Positions 1 through 11,200 of a stretch of DNA of 64,000 nt are shown here, piece after piece; position 1 is the first letter of the stretch, and each line of letters opens with the position of its first letter. Where the stretch lies: positions 1,054,001-1,118,000 of the forward strand of contig CAVXEB010000004.1 in the NCBI GenBank assembly GCA_963760735.1. The letters run 5' to 3'. The position numbers were made by a program, and so were the translations under genes. Below the pieces are notes generated by a model, which was given only the letters and a program-made list of their open reading frames with translations, made no database searches and was not told the origin of the DNA. Origin of the DNA: CF-46 sp963760735 (lineage in GTDB: Bacteria; Chloroflexota; Limnocylindria; Limnocylindrales; CSP1-4).

Positions 1-524
1 GAGGTGATCACGACCGGCTCCTCGGGCTTCGTCGAGATCATCACCGCGCCCGGGAAGAAGAAGCCGAGCATCAGGTCCGCCTCGACCCGATCGACGACGT
101 AGCGGTTGACGAGGGCCATCGGCCGGGGCAGGCCCGTGCCGTCCTCGGCGAGCAGGCTGATCGTGACGTCGCGGAGCTGGACGAACTCGCCTGTCGGCCG
201 GGCAAGGGCCCGACCCGGATCGAACCCCGGCATCGTGGCCAGCTGGCCGGCCACCCGGTACGGCCCGACGTCGAGGACGATGTCGTGCCACTGGGCGTGG
301 ACAGGCAGATCGTCGGCCTCGTCGGCGGTCGCGAGGTGGATGTCGTCAGGCGCGAGCGTCAGCTCGCTCGGCTGGCCCGGCTGCGTGTCATCGAGCGGAT
401 GCCAGGTGGCTTCCTCGACACGCAGGCTCGCGCCTGCTTCCAGCGCGTCACGGAGGTGTCCCGTGCGCGCGAGGACGCCAACGGCAATTCCCCCGGCGGC
501 ATAGATCTCGACCCGGATCGGCAT
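1..524 (-). CDS. Hypothetical protein, C-terminus cut by window edge
   Basis: About 174 residues are visible, open from an ATG at 524 to the left edge. The protein begins MPIRVEIYAAGG. It has short beta-like stretches, no signal peptide and no membrane segment, and I recognise no family motif. A Phe-rich stretch (GFFFPG) lies close to the cut end. The third codon position is strongly G/C, as in the neighbouring genes, which supports real coding. It lies downstream of the serine hydrolase on the same strand with about 139 nt between them, so co-transcription is possible. The function is unknown. Confidence 0.7.
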   Translation of the reverse strand, partial: MPIRVEIYAAGGIAVGVLARTGHLRDALEAGASLRVEEATWHPLDDTQPGQPSELTLAPDDIHLATADEADDLPVHAQWHDIVLDVGPYRVAGQLATMPGFDPGRALARPTGEFVQLRDVTISLLAEDGTGLPRPMALVNRYVVDRVEADLMLGFFFPGAVMISTKPEEPVVIT

Positions 525-663
525 GCGCTCTCCCGAGCAGAGCCGGAGTCTGCGCCGCGGGCAGCCGTCGTCGCATCACCCGTCCGTACCCCGGCGGCCC
601 GGGCCCATCGTCCTGCCGGGCGTCGATCGGGCCCGCGGTTGCCGGCGCCGGCCGGAGCTCCGA

Positions 664-2112
664 TCAGCCCGCGGGCGACGGCGACGCGGCCGGCTTTGCC
701 GGGCCCGGCACCGGCTTGACGGTCGGCGGAGCCACGACCTTGAGCATCGACCGGACGATCGCCGCAGGATCGGCGCGGCTCTGGTTCGTGAGCACCGCGA
801 TCGTGATCCCGTCGACCGGGAAGTGCCGGACGGCGCCGCGGAACCCGAGGAGCTTGCCGCTGTGCCCGAGGCTCGGATGGCCGTCGACCGTGAGCGCCTG
901 GACGCCGTAGCCGTACGACACGCCCGGGACGTAGTTCGTCGTCTTCGTGAAGTCGCTGAGGAGCAGGCCGGTCCCGACCGGACCGAGGACGTCGCCGCCG
1001 TACAGGGCCCGGGCCCAGTGGGCGATGTCGGCGCTCGTGCCGGCGATCGAGCCGGCACCGGCGGCGGCGGTGACGACCGAGCGGAACGGGGCGACGCCGC
1101 TCCCGTCGGCGAGATCGGCCGGACGGGCGGTGGGCTTCGTGCTCGTCACGCGGTAGCCGTCGGCGAGCGGCGCCCGTGACTTCTCGGCGGCCTGGTACCA
1201 CGTGTCGTCGAGGCCCAGCGGCTCGAAGAAGCGCGCCCGGATCGAGTCGGCGATCGGCTTGCCGGTGACCCGTTCGGCGATCAGGCCGAGCAGCAGGTAG
1301 TTCGTGTTGGAGTAGTGCCACGCCCGGCCTGGCGGCGAGAGGGGCTTCCCGACGTAGCGGAGCGCGTCGGTCGCGGTCCAGGCCCGGGTCGGGCTGCCCC
1401 GGAGGGCCCGGTCGATCTTCGGGTTCAGGAAGTAGTCGGCGAGCCCGCTCGTGTGGTCGAGGAGCATCGCCACGGTGATCCGGCGATCGAGCTTGATCGG
1501 CAGGCCCGCCGGCACGAGGCTCGCGGCAGGCGCGTCGAGCTTCAGCTTGCCCTCGCCGACGAGCTGGAGGACCAGCGCGGACGTGAACGTCTTGCTCATG
1601 CTCGCGATCGCGAACGCGGTCCCGGGCGTGACAGGCGTCTTCGCGGCGACGTCGGCGTAGCCCGACGCCCCCGACCAGCTGGAGCCGTCGGGGAAGAGGA
1701 TCGTCACCGACACGCCCGGGACCGCCAGCTTCGCCCGGACGCGATCGAGCGTGGACTGGAGGCGGGCTCGAAGGGCGAGCTGCGCGTCCGACGGGGTCGG
1801 GCCCGACGGTCGCGGCGAGGCCGCGGATGGGACGGGCGACGGAACCGCCGCTGCGGACGGGGATGCGGCGATCGACGGCTCCGGCGCGCTGCCGGTCGGT
1901 GCCGGGAGCGTCGACGCCGACGCGGCCGGCAGCGACGCAGCCGCCGCGACGAGATCCGGGTCGGTCGATGGGCCCGGCCGCCCGGCCGTGCCCAGGATGC
2001 CGGCGCCGAGGATCGCGAGCCCCGCGACGACGACGCCGGTGACGGCGAGCCGCCGGGGGGCGGTGGGGCGGCGGCGAGCGTGAGCCCCGCTCGGCGTGAC
2101 GGATCGGGCCAT
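664..2112 (-). CDS. Beta-lactamase-fold serine hydrolase (class C / D-Ala-D-Ala carboxypeptidase-like), membrane-anchored
   Basis: 482 residues. A basic N-terminus is followed by one hydrophobic segment (about residues 24-44) and a Pro/Ala/Ser linker, so the enzyme is exported and probably tethered. The catalytic S-x-x-K motif is SMSK near residue 171. The Tyr motif is YSNTNY near 265, and the third box is HSG in GHSGKLLG near 415. This is the serine beta-lactamase/esterase fold (Pfam Beta-lactamase) seen in penicillin-binding esterases and peptidases; the substrate cannot be told. I chose the ATG at 2112 because it directly precedes the signal/anchor. An earlier in-frame ATG at 2241 would run into the divergent VOC gene. 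Confidence 0.9.
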   Translation of the reverse strand: MARSVTPSGAHARRRPTAPRRLAVTGVVVAGLAILGAGILGTAGRPGPSTDPDLVAAAASLPAASASTLPAPTGSAPEPSIAASPSAAAVPSPVPSAASPRPSGPTPSDAQLALRARLQSTLDRVRAKLAVPGVSVTILFPDGSSWSGASGYADVAAKTPVTPGTAFAIASMSKTFTSALVLQLVGEGKLKLDAPAASLVPAGLPIKLDRRITVAMLLDHTSGLADYFLNPKIDRALRGSPTRAWTATDALRYVGKPLSPPGRAWHYSNTNYLLLGLIAERVTGKPIADSIRARFFEPLGLDDTWYQAAEKSRAPLADGYRVTSTKPTARPADLADGSGVAPFRSVVTAAAGAGSIAGTSADIAHWARALYGGDVLGPVGTGLLLSDFTKTTNYVPGVSYGYGVQALTVDGHPSLGHSGKLLGFRGAVRHFPVDGITIAVLTNQSRADPAAIVRSMLKVVAPPTVKPVPGPAKPAASPSPAG

Positions 2113-2188
2113 GTCGGTGCGACGATACCCTGACGCGCGCTCCGGGCGATCCGGCCCGGGCGGCGGCCCTCCCTTTGACGAGGTCCCG

Positions 2189-2554
2189 ATGATCCGATCC
2201 CTCCGCTTCCTCGGCGTCCGGACGGACGCATTCGATGCCACCGTGGCCGTGTACCGCGACGCCCTGGGGCTTGCGCCGGTCCACGAAGGGCCCGGTGCCG
2301 TCTGGTTCCGGGCCGCGGACGGTGCGTCGATCCACGTCTACGACGCGTCGGACGAGGACCACGACTTCTTCGATCGCGGCCCGGTGGTCGGCCTGGAGGT
2401 CGACGACTTCGACGCCGCCCGGACGGCGATGGTGACGGCCGGGATCCGGTTCATCGGCGAGCCGCAGCGCGACGGCGGCGTCGCCTGGAACCATTACCGG
2501 GGTCCGGACGGCAACGTCTACGAGATCATCGGGCCCGACCGGAGCGCGGAGTGA
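2189..2554 (+). CDS. VOC family protein (glyoxalase/bleomycin-resistance fold)
   Basis: 121 residues, one paired beta-alpha-beta-beta-beta module. It begins MIRSLRFLGVRT and ends with the family-typical segment NVYEIIGPD, whose Glu usually binds the metal. The start at 2189 follows a purine-rich GACGAGG ribosome site and gives the expected first strand. Such proteins include glyoxalases, dioxygenases and resistance proteins; the substrate is not evident. Its stop overlaps the GTG start of the next gene (GTGA), so the two are probably translationally coupled. Confidence 0.85.
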   Translation: MIRSLRFLGVRTDAFDATVAVYRDALGLAPVHEGPGAVWFRAADGASIHVYDASDEDHDFFDRGPVVGLEVDDFDAARTAMVTAGIRFIGEPQRDGGVAWNHYRGPDGNVYEIIGPDRSAE

Positions 2555-3855
2555 CGAACGGGCCGGCGGCGACCGCCGGACCCGGAGCGGCCGACCTGTT
2601 CCGCGACGTCGGGCTGCTGCCGGACGGTCCGGTCGTCTGGGGCCGGCCGGTCGGAGCGCGCACTGGTGGCATCTTCATCGTCGAGCTGCCCGCCCCGCGA
2701 CCGACGGCGCCGATCGAGCTGACCGCCGTCGGCAAGTGGCTCGAGCGCGTCCCTGACCTGCGCCTCGACGGCGTCCGGCCAACGTCGCGCACCCTCGCGG
2801 CCAGGCTCGCGGCGTTCTGGCTACCCTCCGCGCGGGTCCTCTACATCGGGTCGACCGACGGGTCGATCGGCGGGCGGGTCGAGGCGATCCGGGCCACGGT
2901 GATCGGCGATCGGCGACCGCACAGCGGCGGCCACTGGCTCCACGTCCTGACCGGTCTCGAGCGCGCCCGCGTCTGGTGGGCACGCACCGACGCGGTCGAG
3001 GAGTACGAGGACGCGCTGCTCGAGGCCTTCGCCGCCGGGGTTCCTGCACCCGAGCGCGAACGTGTCCCGGGCGGATCGGTCGTGCTTCCCTTCGCGAACC
3101 TGCGGACCGTGACCGGCGAGCGCAAGCCGACCGGCCTTGCGAACAGCCTGATCGCCGGCGAGCCGGTCCAGCCGACCCCGGCGCGACGGGTCGTCGAGGT
3201 GCCGCCGGGAGCGGCCGAGGGCGCGGGCGGGCTGCCGCCGACGCGTGCCGCCGGCGGCACCGTCCGGCGCGCCCCGAAGCCCGCGTCGACGCCGGTCGCG
3301 GCCACGACGGCCGCGTCCGCGACGGCCGCGCCCACGCCGGACGTGTCGCCACCGCGGGCGAGGACGGGAGCAACGGCGACCCGGCCGGCCCTGGAGACGA
3401 CCTGGGTCTCCGCCGACGGACTCGAGCGGCTCCGCGCCGAGCACACGGAGCTGACCGGCGTTCGGCGGCCCGAAGTGATCGCCCGGATCAAGTCGGCGAA
3501 GGAGCTCGGCGACCTCAAGGAGAACGCCGATTACACCGCCGCGCGGGAGGAGCAGTCGTTCCTCGAGGGTCGAATCGCGGCGATCGAGGCGACCCTCCGC
3601 GAAGCAACGGTGATCGACACGGCGACGAACGAGACGGATCGGGCATCGATCGGCTCCGCGGTGACCGTCGAGGACGGGGACGGCGTCGAATCGACCTTCA
3701 CGATCGTCGGCTCGACCGAGGCGAACCCGGGCGCCGGCCGGATCTCGAACGTCTCGCCGGTCGGGCGGGCGCTCCTCGGTGGGCGGCCGGGTGACGAGGT
3801 CCGGGTCGCGACGCCGCGCGGGGAGGTCCGCTACCGGATCGTCGCGGTCGCCTGA
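2551..3855 (+). CDS. GIY-YIG-like domain fused to a GreA/GreB transcript-cleavage domain
   Basis: 434 residues, GTG start coupled to the VOC gene. The first ~190 residues carry an N-terminal GGIFIVELP strand and a VLYIGST motif near residue 95 followed by an Arg helix (GGRVEAIR), a pattern like GIY-YIG nucleases. Residues ~190-283 form an Ala/Pro/Thr-rich linker. From ~284 the protein is GreA-like: a coiled-coil hairpin with the tip motif GDLKENADY, which keeps the Asp and Glu that GreA inserts into RNA polymerase. An FKBP-like C-terminal domain ends at residue 434. GreA alone is ~158 residues, so this is a fusion. The nuclease assignment is by motif only; the GreA assignment is firm. Confidence 0.8.
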   Translation: MTNGPAATAGPGAADLFRDVGLLPDGPVVWGRPVGARTGGIFIVELPAPRPTAPIELTAVGKWLERVPDLRLDGVRPTSRTLAARLAAFWLPSARVLYIGSTDGSIGGRVEAIRATVIGDRRPHSGGHWLHVLTGLERARVWWARTDAVEEYEDALLEAFAAGVPAPERERVPGGSVVLPFANLRTVTGERKPTGLANSLIAGEPVQPTPARRVVEVPPGAAEGAGGLPPTRAAGGTVRRAPKPASTPVAATTAASATAAPTPDVSPPRARTGATATRPALETTWVSADGLERLRAEHTELTGVRRPEVIARIKSAKELGDLKENADYTAAREEQSFLEGRIAAIEATLREATVIDTATNETDRASIGSAVTVEDGDGVESTFTIVGSTEANPGAGRISNVSPVGRALLGGRPGDEVRVATPRGEVRYRIVAVA

Positions 3856-3865
3856 GACATGGAAT

Positions 3866-3896
3866 CGCGGCCGAGATGGGGGGAGTCTCGGCCGCG
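3866..3896. terminator. Hairpin between convergent genes, likely bidirectional terminator
   Basis: A perfect 11-bp stem (CGCGGCCGAGA and its complement) encloses a 9-nt G-rich loop. It starts 11 nt after the GreA-fusion stop and lies between convergent genes. There is no U-tract, as is common in high-GC genomes. A second weaker GC hairpin follows near 3910. Confidence 0.6.
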
Positions 3897-3993
3897 GAGT
3901 TCAGGATCGCCGCCGGCACCGGCCGGCGGCCACGGGCGATCGTCGGCTGGTCGACCCGACGTCCGTCGATGCGGACGACGGCCGACCCGCCGG

Positions 3994-4752
3994 TCAGTCC
4001 CTCGCGGGCTCGACCAGCTTGTGCTCGACGGCCCAGAGGGCAGCCTGGGTCCGCGAGGCGAGCCCGAGCTTGCCCAGGATGTTCGAGACGTAGGTTCGTG
4101 CCGTTCGCTCGGTGATGAAGAGGGCCGCGCCGATCTCCTTGTTGCTCATCCCCTGGCCAAGCAGGCGCATGACGTCCTTCTCGCGGTCGGTGAGCGGTTC
4201 GGCCAGCCCGTCCTCGCCGGTCTTCTTCGCCCGCATCCGCTGGGCGAGGAGCCGGGCGACGGCCGGGTCGAGATGGACCTCGCCGGCGTAGGCGGCGCGG
4301 ACCGCGGCCGCGACCTCCTCGGCCTCGGCGTCCTTGAGGACGTAGCCGGACGCCCCGGCCTCGAGGGCAGCAGTGACCTTCTCCTCCTCGATGAACGAGG
4401 TCATCGTGACGATCTCGGTCTCGGGCCGCTCGGTCTTGATCCGGCCGATCGCCGTGACGCCGTCCATGTTCGGCATGAGGAGGTCCATCAGGACGACATC
4501 GGGCTCGAGCCGGCGGGCCATCGCCACGCCCTCGCTGCCGTCGGCGGCCTCACCGACGACCGTGATGTCGTCCTGGAGGTCGAAGAAGACCCGCAGGCCC
4601 ATCCGGACGACGGCGTGGTCGTCGACAATGAGCACGCGGATCCGGGTGTCGTCAGCCACGCTGCCTCCGGGAGCCGCCGGCCGGGAGTGACGGGGCGCGG
4701 TGGCGGTCGGCACGGTCGAGTCTAGCAAGGTCGGAACCTCCATTCGGCTCAC
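3994..4752 (-). CDS. NarL/LuxR-family response regulator
   Basis: 252 residues. A ~36-residue extension precedes a receiver domain (IRVLIVDDHAVV; phospho-acceptor Asp in VVLMDLLMP; Lys in YVLKDAE). The C-terminal LuxR-type helix-turn-helix contains LTDREKDVMRLL and SNKEIGAALF. It should bind DNA when phosphorylated by the kinase encoded upstream in the same run. The GTG start overlaps the stop of the receiver-only gene by four bases (GTGA); an ATG three codons in is an alternative. It is the last gene of a kinase / receiver / regulator operon. Confidence 0.93.
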   Translation of the reverse strand: MSRMEVPTLLDSTVPTATAPRHSRPAAPGGSVADDTRIRVLIVDDHAVVRMGLRVFFDLQDDITVVGEAADGSEGVAMARRLEPDVVLMDLLMPNMDGVTAIGRIKTERPETEIVTMTSFIEEEKVTAALEAGASGYVLKDAEAEEVAAAVRAAYAGEVHLDPAVARLLAQRMRAKKTGEDGLAEPLTDREKDVMRLLGQGMSNKEIGAALFITERTARTYVSNILGKLGLASRTQAALWAVEHKLVEPARD

Positions 4753-5138
4753 GCGACGGATCGGCCCGAGGTCGAGACCACGGCGTCGATCAGCTCGTGC
4801 GGCCGGAACGTCTTGCGAACATAGGCATCGGCACCGCTCGCCTGGTCCGCGGTGTCGGACCAGTTGAGAACAAGGACCCGGGTGGTCGGGGCGATCTCCC
4901 GGATCCTGGTGATCAGTGCCGCACCGACATCGACACCCGGCAGGCGGGGATCGACGACGACGACATCGGGTGCGGAGTCCTGGACGAGGCGAAGGGCGGC
5001 GTCGGCCGTGCCGGCGCTGCCCACGACGAGACAGCGATGGCCGATCCGGAGCAGGCCGGCGAGGCTTTCGCGTACGCGATCGTCCGGATCGACGAGTAGC
5101 ACGCGGAGCGGAGCCGGCGCTGCAGCAGAGTCGGTCAT
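4749..5138 (-). CDS. Stand-alone receiver-domain protein
   Basis: 129 residues, essentially one receiver domain. The acidic pocket is in LLVDPDDR and the acceptor Asp is in VVVDPRLPG. The conserved Lys is in YVRKTF. There is no output domain. It lies between the giant kinase (63-nt gap) and the LuxR regulator (4-nt overlap), so it probably shares or buffers phosphoryl groups from the same kinase, in a CheY/Spo0F-like way. That role is inferred from position. Confidence 0.88.
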   Translation of the reverse strand: MTDSAAAPAPLRVLLVDPDDRVRESLAGLLRIGHRCLVVGSAGTADAALRLVQDSAPDVVVVDPRLPGVDVGAALITRIREIAPTTRVLVLNWSDTADQASGADAYVRKTFRPHELIDAVVSTSGRSVA

Positions 5139-5201
5139 GGCCCCGAGTGTCAGCCGGTTGACACCTCGACCAACAGCGACCGACGTCGAGATCGGCCTAC
5201 G

Positions 5202-8200
5202 TCATTCCGCCGATGCGCGGATCGAGGCCACCGCCTCGACACCGGACGGCGCTGATTCGACGGCGAGTCGGGCGATCGCGTCCGGCGGCACGGAGACCTC
5301 GATCGTCGTCCCCTCCCCGGGCCGGGAATCGACGTCGAACGCGGCGCCGATCTTCTCTGCCCGGGCCCGCATGCCGGCCAGCCCGAGGTGGCCGTCGGGC
5401 ACCGCCGCCGCATCGAACCCCTTGCCGTCGTCGCGGATCCGGAGCACGACCGAGCCGCCCTTGCGCTGGACGGTCAGCTCGACCTGCCGGGCGCCGGCGT
5501 GCTTCACGACGTTGTGGAGGCCCTCCTGCGAGATCCGGTAGAGGACCTCCTCGAGGGCCAGCGGCAGCCGGTCGGTCAGGTCGCTCGTCACGACGATCGG
5601 CAGCCCGATCCGGCCCTGGAGCGCGGCCGCGTGGGTCCGCAGCGCCTGGAGCAGGCCGTCGTTCTCGAGGTTGCCGGGCCGCAGCTCGAAGATCAAGGCG
5701 CGCATCTCGGCGAGGGCCTCGCGCTGGAGGTCGCGGAGCGACCCGAGGCGCTCCTTCGCGGCCGACGGGTCGCGGTCGACGAGGAGCTCCGTGCTGCGCG
5801 TGATCAAGGTCATGCTGAACAGGGCCTGGGTGACGGAGTCGTGAAGCTCCCGGGCGAGATGGGCCCGCTCCTGGCTCGACGCGAGCTCGCCCGCCTGACG
5901 ACGGAGGTCGCGCTCGAGCCGCTCGCGCTCGGCGATGTCGCGGGCCGACCCGTGGATCCCGGTGAACTCGCCGTCGACCGTCGTGCCGATCGTGCTCACC
6001 TCGACGGGCACGGGGCTGCCGTCCCTGCGGATCAGGTCGAGCTTGGCCACCTGGCGGACGGTCGGCTCGGCGACGAGCTGCGTCCAGCGGTCGACGGCGA
6101 CCGCCAGCGACGCCGGCTGGACGATCCGGGAGAAGTGGCCGCCGACGAGCTCGCTCGGCGTGTGACCCGTCAGGACCTCGATCGTCTCCGAGAGGTACGT
6201 GAAGTTGCCCTCGCCGTCGGTCGAGAACACGACGTCCGGCGCGTTCTCGACGAGGAACCGGTAGCGCTCCTCGGACTCGCGCAGCTCGCGCTCCAGCCGC
6301 TCCCGCTCGGTCACGTCGCGGGCGGCACCCTGGATCCCGACGAACGCTCCGTCACGACGGACACCGACCGAGCTGACCTCGAACGGGAGGTGCCGGCCGT
6401 CGGCCGTCTTCAGGGTGATCTTGTTCGTCAGCTCGAGGTCGGGGTCCTCGGCGAGCATCGCGAACCGCTCGCCGGGGATCTCGTCCGGGCCGTAGTGGAT
6501 GATGTCGACGAACCGCGTCCCGACGAGCTGCTCGGGCTCGTATCCGATCGACCGCCGGACCGTGTCCGAGATGTACGTGAACCGGCCGGACGGATCGATC
6601 GCGAAGATGATGTCCGGCGAGTTCTCGACCAGGAAGCGGAAGCGCTCCTCCGACTCGCGCAGCTCGCGCTCCAGGCGCGTCTGCTCGCTCATGTCGCGGA
6701 CGCTGCCGTTCGCCCCGGCGAAGTGGCCGTTCTCGTCCCGCGTCGCGAACGCGATGAACTCGGCGGGGATCGGGTCGCCGTCCTTGTGGAGGAGGTTGAC
6801 CCGGCCGCGGAGCTCCCGGCCGCCGGTGCCGTCGTCCTCCCCGAGCTCCTGGGTCCAGTCGATCTCGGCGACCTGGCGCGACGACTCGTGGACGAGCGCG
6901 CCGAAGTGCTTTCCGAGCAGCTCGTCGGCGCGCCAGCCGGTGAGGCGCCGGCTCGTCGAGTCCGACACGAACGTGAACCGGGCGTCCGCACCGATCGACC
7001 AGACCAGGTCGGGCGAGTTCTGGACGAGGTTCCGGTAGCGCCCCTCGGATTCGCCGAGGAGCTCGTACAGGTTCGCGTTCGTCAGGGCGATCGCCGCCTG
7101 GTCGGCGAGGCCCTGGAGGAGGTCGAGCTCGTCGGGCAGGATCTCCCGAGGGCGCGCGTACGAAACCGCGAGCGTCCCGATGACCTCGCCCGCGGGCGCG
7201 CGCAGCGGCGCGGCGGCGAGCGCACGGAGCCCCAGCCGCTCGGCGGCGAGGTCGTCGTCCAGCTCGTGCGGGATCCGCGGATCGTTCGCGTAGTCATAGG
7301 TCCAGACCGGCTGGACCTCCTCGGCCGCGAGGCCGTTGATCCCACCGCCGAGGGGGAACCGCATGTTTTTGAGCCAGCCCTCCGTGTCGGCGTCCATCCC
7401 GCCCGCGACGATGACCGGCACGAGATAGGTGCCGTCGTCGGACATCCGGGTCAGGTGGGCGCCGTCCGAGCCGAGGAGGCGCCGCGACTCCTCGACCACG
7501 CGGGCGAGGAGCTCGCCGGGGTCGCCGAGCGACGTGATCCGGGACGCGATGTCGCGGAGCGAGCGCTCCGTCTCGGCCCGGGCGGCCAGCTCGCGCTGGG
7601 ATCGCTCCAGCTCGTCGATCAGGCGCGCGTTCAGCATCGCGATCGCGGCCTGGTCGGCGAGCGCTCCCAGGAGGCTCGCCTCGTTCTCCCCGAAGGTCCC
7701 CGGCGTCGACGAGAAGACGGCCAGCGTGCCGAGTGCGCCGCGCTCCGACACGAGCGGGGCAATGGCGATCGACCGGAGGCCGATCTCGTTCGCGACCGCC
7801 GTGCCGTGGGCATCGAGCGTGAACCGCGGATCGTCCAGGTAGTCGATCGTGTGGAGCGGCGCCCGGCCGGCGATCGTCCGGCGGACGATGTCCTCGCCGA
7901 CCCGGCTCGTCTCCCAGCGCCGGCTGCGGTCGGCATCCAGGCCACCGACGTAGCCCATCGAGATCGTCCCGGTGATCGGGTCGAGCAGGTCGATGATCGC
8001 GCCCTCGGAGCCGAGGAGGCGGGCGGCCTCGTCGGCGACGTGCTGGAGCAGCTCGTGGGTGCCGCGGATCGCGGTGATCCGTGCGGCGATCTCGCGCAGG
8101 GACCGCTCGGCCTCGGCCCGCCGGCCGATGTCGCGGCGCGAATCGTTCAGCTCCTCGATCAGGCGGGTGTTCGTGATCGCGATCGCGGCCTGCGCGGCGA

Positions 8201-11200
8201 GCGACCGGAGGACGCCCGCGTCGTCCGCGTCGAACGCTCCCGACTCGCGCGAGTAGACCTCGAGCGCACCGAGCGGACCGGTCTCGCCGCTGATCGGGGC
8301 GATGATCATCGAGCGGAAGCCCGTCACGCCGAAGAAGCGGTCGTTCACCTCGGACGGTGGGAAGTGGCGGCCCAGGTGGTCGTTCCCGGTGATCAGCCGG
8401 TTCTCGGCAACGGCCACGCCCGTCGCCCCGACGCCCACCGGGATCGTCAGCGCAGCGATCTCCTCGGGCGTGAACAGCCCGCCGATGCCGGAGTCGTAGG
8501 TCCAGCGCAGGACCTCGCCGCCCGGGTCGATGAGGTCGAGCACCGACCCGTCGGCGTCCACGAGCCGCTTCGCTGCGTCGACGACCTGCTGGAGGAGCGA
8601 CCCCGGGTCCCGGATCGCCGTGATCTGGGCGGCGATCTCGCGGAGCGACTGCTCGGCGTCGGCGCGGCGCGCAAGCTCGGTCGAGGACTGGTCGAGCTCT
8701 TCGATCAGGCGCGCATTCTGGATGGCGATCGCCGCCTGGTCGGCCAGCGCCTGGAGGAGGTCGGCCTGGGTGTCGTCGTAGCGGTCTCGCTGCGTGCTGC
8801 TCACCGAGAGTGCGCCGAGCGACCCGGACTCGCCGCGGAGCGGGGCTGCGAGGACGGATCGGAAGCCGGTCGCCCGGACCAGCGCGTCGGAGCGGGTCGT
8901 GTGCTCGAAGCGGCGGTCGGCCAGGTAGTCGCCGGTCCGGAAGGCCTCGCCCGTCGCCACGATCCGGCCGGCGATCCCCTCGCCGAGCTTGAACTCGCCG
9001 TCGAAGCCCTCCTCACGGGTCCGGACGGCGTCCTCGCCCGAGGCGTACGCCCAGCGGAGCGTCACGCCGTCCTCGTCGAGCATGTCGATCCGGGCCGAGG
9101 TCGAGTCGAGCAGGCGCCGGGCCTCGTCCACCGTCTGCTGGAGGATCGCGTCCGTGTCGCGGAGGGCGGAGATGTTCGCCGCGATCTCGCGGACGGCGCG
9201 CTCGGCGTCGGCTCGTCGCGAGATCTCGACCTTCGACCGGCCGAGCTCGTCGATCAGCCGCGCGTTCTGGATCGCGACGACGACCTGGTCGGCGAATGCG
9301 GCCATCAGGGCGGCGTCCTCGTCGTCGAACGCGTCGACCCGGATCGTCGCGACCTTCAGGATGCCGAGAAGCGTCGACTCCGACATCAGCGGCGTCGCGA
9401 CGACCGAGCGGATCCCGACCTTCTTCACGAACGCGTCGGACTCAGGCACGTGGAGGATCCGCGGATCGGCGAGATAGTCACCCGTCACGACGACGCCCCG
9501 CTCGGCGATCGCCGCGGCGTTGATGCCGACCTCGGCCGCGACGCCCTCGTGCGTTCCGGGCAGGTCGCCGCCGAACTCGCCGTCGCCGGATGCGGTCGTC
9601 CAGCGGATCAGGCCCGTCGATGGGTCGACGATGTCGAGCTGCGAGCGCTCGCCCGACAGGAGCCGGCGGGCGGCGTCGGTCACCTGCTGGAGCAGCTCCG
9701 ACGGGTCGCGGATGGCGGTGATCGTGGTCGCGATCTCGCGGAGCGCCTGCTCCGCCCTCGCACGCCGGCGGTTCTCCTCGCTGGAGCGCTCCAGCGCCAT
9801 GATCAGCCGCGAGTTCTTGATCGCGATCGCCGCCTGGTGGGCGAGCGCCTCGGCCAGGGCGACCTGCTCGGGGCCGAACGCGCCGATCTCGCCGCTGCCG
9901 ACCTGGAGGACTCCGAGCAGCGTGTCCTCGGCGATCAACGGGGTGATCACCAGGGCGTTGATCCCGTCGCCGGCGACCGCCTGGTCGAGCTCCGGGTCGT
10001 GCTGGAACGACCCGTCGGTGAAGTAGTCGTCGACGACGATCGTCCGGCGCTCGTCGATCGCCCGACCCGAGGCCCCGTAGTGATACGGCTCGCCGGCCTC
10101 GTCGACCGCCGCCCCTCCGATGTGCCGTCCGGCGCCGAGGAACGTGTAGCCGACGCGTCCGGCACCGCGGCCGATCAGGTCGATCCGGACGCGCTCGACG
10201 TGGAGCAGGCGGGCGGCCTCGTCCACCACGTCCTGGAGCAGGTCGGACGGGTCGCGGATGGCGGTGATCCGGGCCGCGATCTCGCGGAGGGCCCGCTCCT
10301 CGTCGGCGCGCTGGCGCTCGACCGCCTGCGACGCGGCCAGCGCCTCGATCAGCCGCGCGTTCGTCATCGCGATGGCGGCCTGGCCGGCGAGCGCCTCGAG
10401 CAGCCCGGCGTCGGCCTCGCCGAACGCATCGACCTCGCCGTTGTAGACGGTCAAGGTCCCGAGCGGCCCGCGATCGCCGACGAGGGGCACCGCGATCACG
10501 GAGCGGATCGCGTAGCGCTTGACGTGGTCGTCCGGTGCCGCCGCGTGCTCGAACCGGTCGTCGGCGAGGTAGTCGCCGGTGAACACCGGCCGGAGCTCGC
10601 GGACGGCGCGACCCGAGATGCCCTCGCCGGCCTTCGCCTCGCCGGTTCCGTCGATCGGGCCCAGACCGGGCCGGTGTCCGGTCGTCGCGTCATACGCCCA
10701 GTAGAGGGCGCCGTCGCGGTCGCTCAGGAGGTCGATCCGGGCGCCGTCGGCCTCGAGCAGCGAGGCCGCCTCGTCGACGGCGAGCTGGAGGACCTCGGCC
10801 GGATCGCGGAGGGCGGTGATCCGGGCCGCGATCTCGCGGAGGGCCCGCTCGGCGTCGGCCCGCCGCTCCACCTCGGCCCGGGAACCGGCCAGCTGGTCGA
10901 TGAGCTCGGCGTTGGCGATCGCCAGCGCTGCGTGGTCGGCGAGCGCCTTGACGAGCGCGATGTCGTGCTCGCCGAACGCGCCGATCCTGGTGGCGTACGT
11001 CCCCATCGCCCCGAAGACACGGTCGCCGACGATCATCGGCGCGACGAGGAACGAGTGGACGCCCAGGTTGTTCACGAGGCGGTCCGCGCCCTCGAAGTGG
11101 ACGAAGGACGCGTCGCTCGGGTAGTCATCGCTCTGGACGATCTGCCGCTCCACGATGGCCCGCCCGAACATGCCCTGCCCGGGCGCGACCTTCAGGGATC

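Noticed and set aside
359..2494. Long antisense frames at 359-2494, 19959-22109 and 40915-43287
   Set aside because: Each lies over clear genes (serine hydrolase and VOC, M64 peptidase, CocE hydrolase) in shadow frames, with Arg/Pro/Gly-biased or repetitive composition and no motifs.
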